This document shows positions 58,901-64,000 of a stretch of DNA of 64,000 nt, piece after piece. Position numbers and translations under genes: made by a program. The stretch comes from Caprella mutica (lineage: Eukaryota; Arthropoda; Malacostraca; Amphipoda; Caprellidae), in the NCBI GenBank assembly GCA_947561585.1, contig CANNZV010001434.1:62001-126000 (forward strand), written 5' to 3'. Position 1 is the stretch's first letter. Each line of letters opens with the position of its first letter. A model generated the notes under the pieces. That model ran no database searches. It was not told where the DNA came from and worked only from the letters and a program-made list of their open reading frames with translations.

Positions 58901-61900
58901 TCGGTTAGATGGTTTATGTCTGTTGTGTCGCGTGGGGGTATGTATATGTTAGCAATGTGAACGTGTTTGGATTTGGTTAGGTGTATTTTGATTGTTTGTA
59001 ATTCTGTTTTCTGTGTGTTTAAGTGGGGTGGTGTTTTCTGGTGTGTGAAGGTGATGGAGTTATGTATGTATGTGAGGAGTCCACCACCTGGTTTGTGTGT
59101 TCTGTCTGTTCTGATGGGTGTGTAGTTTGTGATTTTGGGGGTTTTGTGGTGAGGGGCGAGCTTTGTTTCTTGTATTGTGATGATATCAATATTATGTTGT
59201 GTGATGGTATGTTCCAGTTCTGTGTGTTTTCTAAGTATGCCGTTAATATTTATTTGAAGTATGTTCAGGTGCTTGGGGTTTGGAGATCGTTGTGGTGGTG
59301 GTGTGTTTGGTTGTGGTGGTGTATTTGGTGGAGGGGCTGGATTTTGTTGTGGTGGGATTGGATTTGGTTGCGATGGATTTGGAGGTGGTTGTGGGGTGGG
59401 GTTTTGGTTGGGTAAGCTGTTGTTGTTGGGGTCTGGGGTGTGTGTGTTGTTGTGAAGTGAACATGTCCAGGTGTTTGTGTACTGTGCAACTTTTATGTTT
59501 GTACACTTTTTAAGGTGTACCCAGTGTGGAGTGTGTGAGTTGCACAGTATTGAATGTTGTCTGTTTGTGATTTTGTGTTTGCAAACCTCGCACATCCACG
59601 AAGGTCCCGGATTGCTCTCCACATCTCCGGAGAGAAGCAGCAGAGCCCTCACCCTCGTGACCGGGAGACTCACGGGGCGACGCGCCGAAAAAACGACGAA
59701 ATTGGGTCCTCCTTGCGGAGGACAGGGTAGGTGTTCTCCGATTTGAGCGGGAAATTTCCCGCCGCATCCCAACAGCGTGCATGCCGGAGATTCTTGGGAC
59801 TCTTCACTCCATTCCTGCTTCCATTTGTCTCTTAAGAGTTTGTTGAAGGTGGGGAAATAATCTTTGTGGGGGATTAGATTGTGTTCTATTAGGTGGGCTG
59901 GGCTCGCAGCTGCCTTAGCTGCAGCATCAGCTTTTTCGTTTCCTTCGATGCCAATGTGACCTTTATAGATGTAACGAGCTCTTGAGGTTTCATGTATCCT
60001 AACAGATATCAAGTTTGATGTTTCTTTTCTGTGAGAAAGTAATTAGTTTAGTCGGAAATATGATGGAGTTATTTTTGAATTTGTCAGTTTCTATTAGTTG
60101 AGGGTAGAATTAGGGACAGCCTACAGGAGGGTTGAGAACCAATAGGAATTGGAGAAGTGAGATCAGAGGCATCTTACATTTGGATTGAGTTTTAGATGAA
60201 TCTGGGGAGCATATAAGCGGTGGATTGAGATGATGATGGGAGTGCTACTCTGTCTGTCGTCACTCTCTGCTCACGAGAGAGACTTAAGTAGTTTACCGGT
60301 CTGGATAAGACCACAGCGGGGTGACGTCTTCTCTCACCCGAGCCTTAGGTAACCATCGCAGGGCTTAGTCGATGAAGATCTCCGCCCGTCATAGTGGTGG
60401 AGATAGGATCTTTAGCAAGTGGCTGAATCTTGCAATTCAATGGATCCCGGAAGCAGAGGTTGTATTCTTTACGGCAGAGTCAAAGCCAAACGAGATAGGA
60501 TGAGGGAACCAAGAACTGAAGTCTATTGCAGAATAGTTTCTGACGTTGCAGAACAACTTGTGACGTTGCAGAGCAACTTCTGACGTTGCAGAATAATTTC
60601 GAACGTTACAGAACAACTTCTCATGTTGCAGAGCAGACATTCAATAAGCAGTAGGAGTCTGAAGCCAGAGTAATCATCATAGTACCGTGATTTACACAAG
60701 TTGCCGTCCACGTCAATTAGCAAAGTTCCAGTGGAGGACTGCAGCCGTAACCAACACACTATTACAATGGTTCCGAAGAGTTTCCAAGCCACACCTAATC
60801 CATTAGAAACTCAGTAACCCCCACCCGTATTTCCTCAGTGATTGTGTCAGTGTTTATTTGTGTAAAGTATTCTCTCAACCTCCAAAGCTTGACCCATTTT
60901 GTAAGTTAAACTCCTCCATAGGTAGATATTTGATTAATTGAATTAAATGTACGATATTTGGGTAGGATTTACTATTTCTCGAACTTTTTGTCTGATCTAT
61001 TTCTTAGTTAGAGTACACCTAATTTAAACTATGACTGTGTTTCATTTAACCTTGTTATTTTGGTACGATATTTGATTTGATGTTATTTAATGAAGTGATT
61101 GAATCAATGATTATTATTGACAAGTAACGTAAACAATGAATTGAACAAATTGATTATTCTTTCTAGGAAGAATCGTAACCCACGTAATTAAATGGCCGCT
61201 CGGCACTAATTAATAACCAGGCTACCAAATGAAAGAAAGAACTTAACTGATGAAAATATTGAATATGAATATTGGAAATAAAGAAATGAATGCCCGGCAA
61301 AAAAGAAAAACCACTCCATCAGGGCCCCGAACATACACCCTGAATTATTCTGGTGGGATTGATTAAAAAGTTATTTTATGGTAAATAACTTATAAAACTA
61401 ACCATAAAATTATTTACACAATCAAAAACAATCAACAAAATTTATTGCAGGAAAAATAAAAACATGTCTCACACTTATTAGATTGTCATAAGTCTGAGTC
61501 ATAATAAAAGTGAGGTAGGCTCGTATTAAAAACAATACCTTTTATTGTCATTCCCGCATGTGGTGCAAACACAAAGAAAGTGGCGTAAATGTGTATGTGA
61601 ATGTATCCGGTAATCCATCCTGATTGCCTGTCTATTTTGATATCATCATAAGCGAGTAACAAACCACCTAATCTGCGGATAAGATGTAGATTAGCATTGA
61701 TGAACACTATTTCAGGTAGATAATAATACCAATCACGATAAAAGATAGAAAATATTAAACAGTATGAAGGTAATTAAATAATAATTTTATTGAAATCATT
61801 AAAATATGTAACAAGGAAATAGTTCAAAATTAAAAACATGTACATGAATGAAGAAAGAACTTATGAGAAAGTTAATTTCTTTTAATATGATTATTGATAC

Positions 61901-62297
61901 AAGTTGAAATAACTTATACAATTAAATTAATCAAACTTTTCATTACTTTTTAATTAGAATAAAAGGAAAAAATTTCTTCAAAAAGAAGTAGCTAGTAATT
62001 AGTTAATTAAAATGAATAAATTGAAATTTAACCATTCACTAATCATTTCATTTCTTCAGTAATTTTAAAAATAATGTACATATTAACTTTAATCTTATTT
62101 TTTTATAAATAAGAATTTTACCTTTTATTGTAGCCACCTTTTAATTCTTCTAAAGCTGCTATAATTCCTGCTCTAACGTCACTGGCGTACTGAGGCCAGA
62201 TCTTCAGATTTAATTTTGTGTTTTCTTTTACCAATAAACAGCTGCCCTCTCCTTCAGCTAATTTTCTTATTCTTTCAATTTCTGTTTTTTTAGACAT
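52931..62297 (-). CDS. POLR1F: RNA polymerase I subunit RPA43
   Basis: Forms the RPA14/43-type stalk of nucleolar RNA polymerase I and contacts the initiation factor RRN3/TIF-IA; it drives rRNA transcription. Exons on the minus strand: 62297-62122, 61672-61539, 54749-54527, 54007-53918, 53483-53377, 53085-52931. Sites are GT-AG and phases match; the sum is 294 codons plus stop (human 338 aa). The ATG is at 62297-62295 (MSKKTEIERIRKLAEGEGSC). The Rpb7-like N-terminal domain runs to GGLLLAYDDIKI, then the OB-fold (YATFFVFAPHAGMTIKG joined to VVNFQQNGKVVFLVLGKFN). The C terminus is rich in Lys (KTKTKKKKKVK, KKSKKSKKRK, KKPKKRRK), as is usual for this subunit and probably nucleolar-targeting. The exon 4 acceptor could be 3 nt later. 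The identification rests on the first three exons; intron 2 (6.8 kb) hosts two nested LINEs. Confidence 0.85.
53142..53260. repeat. Short MITE with TA target (pogo/Tc1-type)
   Basis: A 119-bp element: the left end TACAGTAAAACTCCTCTACAG and the right end, reversed, TACGGTAGAGCTCCTCTACAG continue as inverted repeats for about 30 bp (GTGAATRTAGAG). TA lies at both borders. It is the best-preserved member of the family at 9818 and 31768 and lies in RPA43 intron 5. Confidence 0.75.
55970..55995 (-). other. 3'-terminal hairpin of the LINE
   Basis: CCCCACTCCC pairs perfectly with GGGAGTGGGG around a 6-nt loop, 19 nt before the element end; it is followed by GTCGACATCATCATC. Its position suits a recognition structure for target-primed reverse transcription. 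Confidence 0.65.
56161..59734 (-). CDS. LINE polyprotein: 2A peptide, PHD finger, APE endonuclease, reverse transcriptase
   Basis: One frame is open from the element's 5' end to TAG 56163-56161 (about 1190 codons after the ribozyme). In order: LLLLSGDVESNPGP, a canonical 2A ribosome-skipping motif (59602-59643); a Cys/His finger CEVC...C...HW-H...C (about 59590-59470), PHD-like; a Pro/Asn-rich linker; an APE endonuclease (ILQININGI, QETKL, GDINAHSTLWHS, SSDHLPI); an RT with PIPKPNKD-SYRPISLL, LDMSKAFDTV, VPQGGVLSP and YADD at 57270-57259; and a C-terminal CPLC...H...C finger. No in-frame ATG precedes the 2A motif; the first is four codons after NPGP (SWM). Non-AUG or structure-driven initiation, or a 5' frameshift, must be considered. 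The sense strand is strikingly poor in G, rich in A and C. Confidence 0.88.
59602..59646 (-). other. 2A ribosome-skipping motif
   Basis: The D-V-E-S-N-P-G-P core (59625-59602) matches the D(V/I)ExNPGP consensus and is preceded by the usual leucine-rich stretch. In known 2A sequences the ribosome fails to form the Gly-Pro bond and releases the upstream peptide. 2A motifs are known in trypanosome L1Tc/Ingi and in some animal non-LTR elements. Confidence 0.88.
59735..59800 (-). ncRNA. HDV-like self-cleaving ribozyme at the LINE 5' end
   Basis: 66 nt starting at the first base after the target duplication. P1: GUCCCAA (1-7) pairs with UUGGGAU (29-35), with the G-U wobble at the first pair as in HDV. 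P2: UCUCCG (11-16) pairs with CGGAGA (61-66), giving the nested double pseudoknot. P3 is weak (2-3 bp around 17-28). P1.1 can form between GC 21-22 of L3 and GC 36-37. P4: GCGGG/CCCGC with loop AAAUUU. J4/2 reads UCAAAU, with C56 followed by AAA where the catalytic C and CNAA are expected. Such ribozymes are known to release the 5' end of R2, L1Tc and other LINE RNAs. Not tested biochemically. Confidence 0.8.
60020..61430. other. RPA43 intron 2 remainder, possible LTR-like segment
   Basis: No ORF. At 60190-60440 there is a less AT-rich stretch with CATATAAGCGG (TATA-like) followed by C/T-rich start-like sequence. This could be an old LTR or another promoter; no paired repeat or primer site was found. 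Confidence 0.25.
60537..60635 (+). repeat. 20-bp minisatellite in RPA43 intron 2
   Basis: Five units of GACGTTGCAGAACAACTTCT with point variants (GAATAATTTC, GAGCAACTTC). Confidence 0.9.
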
Positions 62298-63126
62298 TTT
62301 AATAATTTACCTAGCACTATTGCATCTTGAACATAAGAGATTTATATATGCATTAAAGTAAAACCAGACTGCAGGAACTGGTAGTGTTATCCAAGATAAA
62401 AGGAATAACCATTTCACAAAATACATGCAAATCAGTGAAATTACTAATTATATTAAATAAGTTAAATGTACCATATATAGGATTTAATCACTTCTCCTAA
62501 AAACTTTAAAACAGGCACCAAATGATAGGATGAGATTAAATAAAAAAATTAAAATCCATGGATATACGATTCTTAACACGTGGACCACGATTGCTGATCC
62601 AGCATGTTTGCTTTACTGGCGATAGGTTTGAACAAGTATTACATTAATTCCGATTATGGATATAAATAAACATATTTTTCATGATCTATATTCATTTTAT
62701 TTATTTACCTTCTTGACACAGTATACCATTCCTTAAAATTTCTAATATAAACTGATAAACATCTAATTAAATATATTATAAGTTTTGATGTGTGTTCCAT
62801 ATATGTGCACATCGCCGGTTGGGAAAGTTCTCCGTGTACATATATGGTACACATCGCGGTCAATGTGTTAAGACAGCAGTTCTCGAAAGTTTGAAAATTG
62901 AAACCAACTTCTCACTAATGACAAAAGTGATATAAAAATTGTAATTAAACATCACAGTGCACACTACTCTCTTAGATTAACATTCAGACTAAAAAACACT
63001 TCAAAGGCCCAGAAAGGAAAGCATTGGTTTCATTCATACAGGATTTGTCACTTACTCATGTTATGATTATAATAAATTATAATAATAATATTGAGTATAT
63101 AAGAAATTAAGAGTAGGCTAATAAGA
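62298..63126. other. RPA43 5' flank
   Basis: AT-rich; no TATA box or other gene is recognised. A short inverted pair (ATATGTGCACATCGCCGGTTG / GTACATATATGGTACACATCGC) lies at about 62795-62855. Confidence 0.3.
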
Positions 63127-63990
63127 ATGTCTGTTAAATCCAATTAATTGGCTAACATTTCAAACGGTCTAAACTCAGATATCATGTTATGATGTTATCG
63201 GCTAATCTTCAAAAATTGAGCCAAAATTGGCTTGGCTTATAATTATGTTTGTAGAATTATGACTCAAAATTAGCTTATAGTTTGGCTTTGCCCTCTTTTG
63301 AGTGAAACATAGAAATTGTAATTAGAGAAAAAAATCTAACTTTCTCTCTTTCTCCTACTTATGCAACCAGCCAGCAGTCTTGCAGTAACTGGCCAGACTG
63401 GGAGACTGGTGAAGTGTTCATAGAGATCTCTTATTCTGTTCGTAGGCTTGTAGCAAAATTAATGTAAATTAAATATAGGAATTAATTCAAAATTGTTCCA
63501 AGAGAATATCCCAAATATCTCCCATATTCTGCAGCTTGGGAAACTAGTATAATGTTTGTAGAGATCTCTTATTCTGTTTGTAGCAAAATTAATGTAAATA
63601 TAGGAATCAATTCAAAATTGTTTGGAGAGAACATCTGAAACATCTCCCATATTCTGCAGACTGGCTATGCTACAAGTACAAGCCTACAATGCTAGTCAGC
63701 AAACCACATCCTGTGATGTCCATGTTGTCAATTTTAAACCAGTCTGCAGAATAGAGAATAGAGTAAGTTCAGTACCATGTTTTAGAAGCTGGAAAATTGT
63801 AAGCTAATTTTTGAGCCAAAATTTCTCAAAAATTCTGAGCCAAGCCTATTTGGCTTATTTTTTGAAGATTTCAAGCTAAAATTAACATGGGAACATAGGA
63901 ATTAATTCAAAATTCAAAGCCAATTTAATTAGACATATCTGAGTTTTGACCTTTTGAAACCTAAGCCAATTAATTGGCTTTAACGGACAT
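63127..63990. repeat. Foldback/MITE element with internal duplication
   Basis: Ends ATGTCTGTTAAATCCAATTA (left) and, reversed, ATGTCCGTTAAAGCCAATTA (right); the inverted similarity continues through TTGGCT and CTCAGATAT. Inside, an approximately 130-bp segment (GTAGAGATCTCTTATTCTGTT ... CTCCCATATTCTGCAG) is present twice in tandem at about 63395-63665. No coding potential. Confidence 0.65.
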
Positions 63991-64000
63991 ACTCTGCAAC

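Larger units (their letters stand above)
55951..59800 (-). mobile_element. Full-length Ingi/Vingi-like LINE with 5' ribozyme and 2A motif
   Basis: 3850 bp, flanked by the exact 13-bp duplication AATGGAGTGAAGA (minus strand; plus coordinates 59801-59813 and 55938-55950). Sense order: HDV-like ribozyme (59800-59735), 2A motif, PHD-like finger, proline-rich linker, APE endonuclease, reverse transcriptase, CCHC finger, stop at 56161, GC-rich 3' UTR, 3' hairpin, ATC tail. There is no RNase H, as in Ingi/Vingi elements. Clade placement is by eye from the domain layout. It is inserted in another LINE inside RPA43 intron 2. Confidence 0.9.
55465..59960 (-). pseudogene. 5'-truncated LINE (RNase H and C-terminal finger), split by another LINE
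   Basis: The minus-strand sequence begins GTCACATTGGCATCGAAGG, encoding the RNase H motif GHIGIEGNEKAD. It runs to QEWSEE, is interrupted at 59800/55951, and resumes with ENNKLHEIK, LLCRLRIGHTAATHGHLM and the finger CEDCLVPLTVRHFLVEC, to a stop near 55574. The tail is (TAAC)n. The 13-bp duplication TACATCTATAAAG (minus) is at 59961-59973 and 55452-55464. It is related to, but diverged from, the copy at 12340-16744. Confidence 0.82.

Noticed and set aside
56705..59513. Many plus-strand ORFs of 60-130 codons
   Set aside because: Shadows of the G-poor LINE coding strand; they are Val/Cys/Gly-rich low-complexity frames with no domains.

Overview
This is animal (invertebrate metazoan) nuclear DNA: AT-rich, with GT-AG spliced genes, AATAAA signals and many nested transposable elements and minisatellites. 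The phylum cannot be fixed from the sequence; the transposon families would suit an arthropod. Three single-copy housekeeping genes are present and can be assembled exon by exon with consistent intron phases. They are ASCC3 (tandem Ski2-like helicase, + strand, 21 coding exons, 6943-33386), delta-1-pyrroline-5-carboxylate synthase/ALDH18A1 (- strand, 6 exons, 33755-43516, convergent with ASCC3) and the RNA polymerase I subunit RPA43/POLR1F (- strand, 6 exons, 52931-62297).

Layout. 1-4583: 5' half of a Ty3/gypsy-type LTR retrotransposon on the - strand (LTR, gag, protease, RT, RNase H), running off the left edge; gag stops directly after a GTTAAAC heptamer and pol is in the -1 frame. 4700-5899: a spliced pogo/jerky-like DDE transposase gene with its three catalytic aspartates, lacking its last exon. 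6115-6537: inverted-repeat cluster. 6943-33386: ASCC3, whose introns hold MITEs, a four-layer transposon nest (12264-17744) that includes a hAT element filled with a 32-bp satellite, a minisatellite made of copies of an exon-intron junction (27370-28462), and a retroposon carrying a palindrome and a 60-bp array. 33755-43516: P5CS, whose large first intron holds more copies of the same 498-bp retroposon. 43517-52930: P5CS promoter and gene-poor DNA with a Tc1 transposase relic whose linker has expanded into a 7-codon tandem repeat. 52931-62297: RPA43, whose 6.8-kb second intron holds a LINE inside a LINE. 63127-63990: a foldback element.

The most interesting object is the inner LINE (55951-59800, - strand). 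It is full length with a 13-bp target-site duplication. Its first 66 nt fold as an HDV-like self-cleaving ribozyme that begins at the element boundary. Its reading frame then encodes a 2A ribosome-skipping motif (DVESNPGP), a PHD-like finger, an APE endonuclease, a reverse transcriptase and a C-terminal CCHC finger, and it ends in a 3' hairpin and an (ATC)n tail. This layout recalls trypanosome L1Tc/Ingi elements, but in an animal.

A second theme is tandem amplification inside other features: 20-bp units or multiples of 20 bp recur at eight loci, and three arrays grew from recognisable parents (a splice donor, a transposase linker, a retroposon core).
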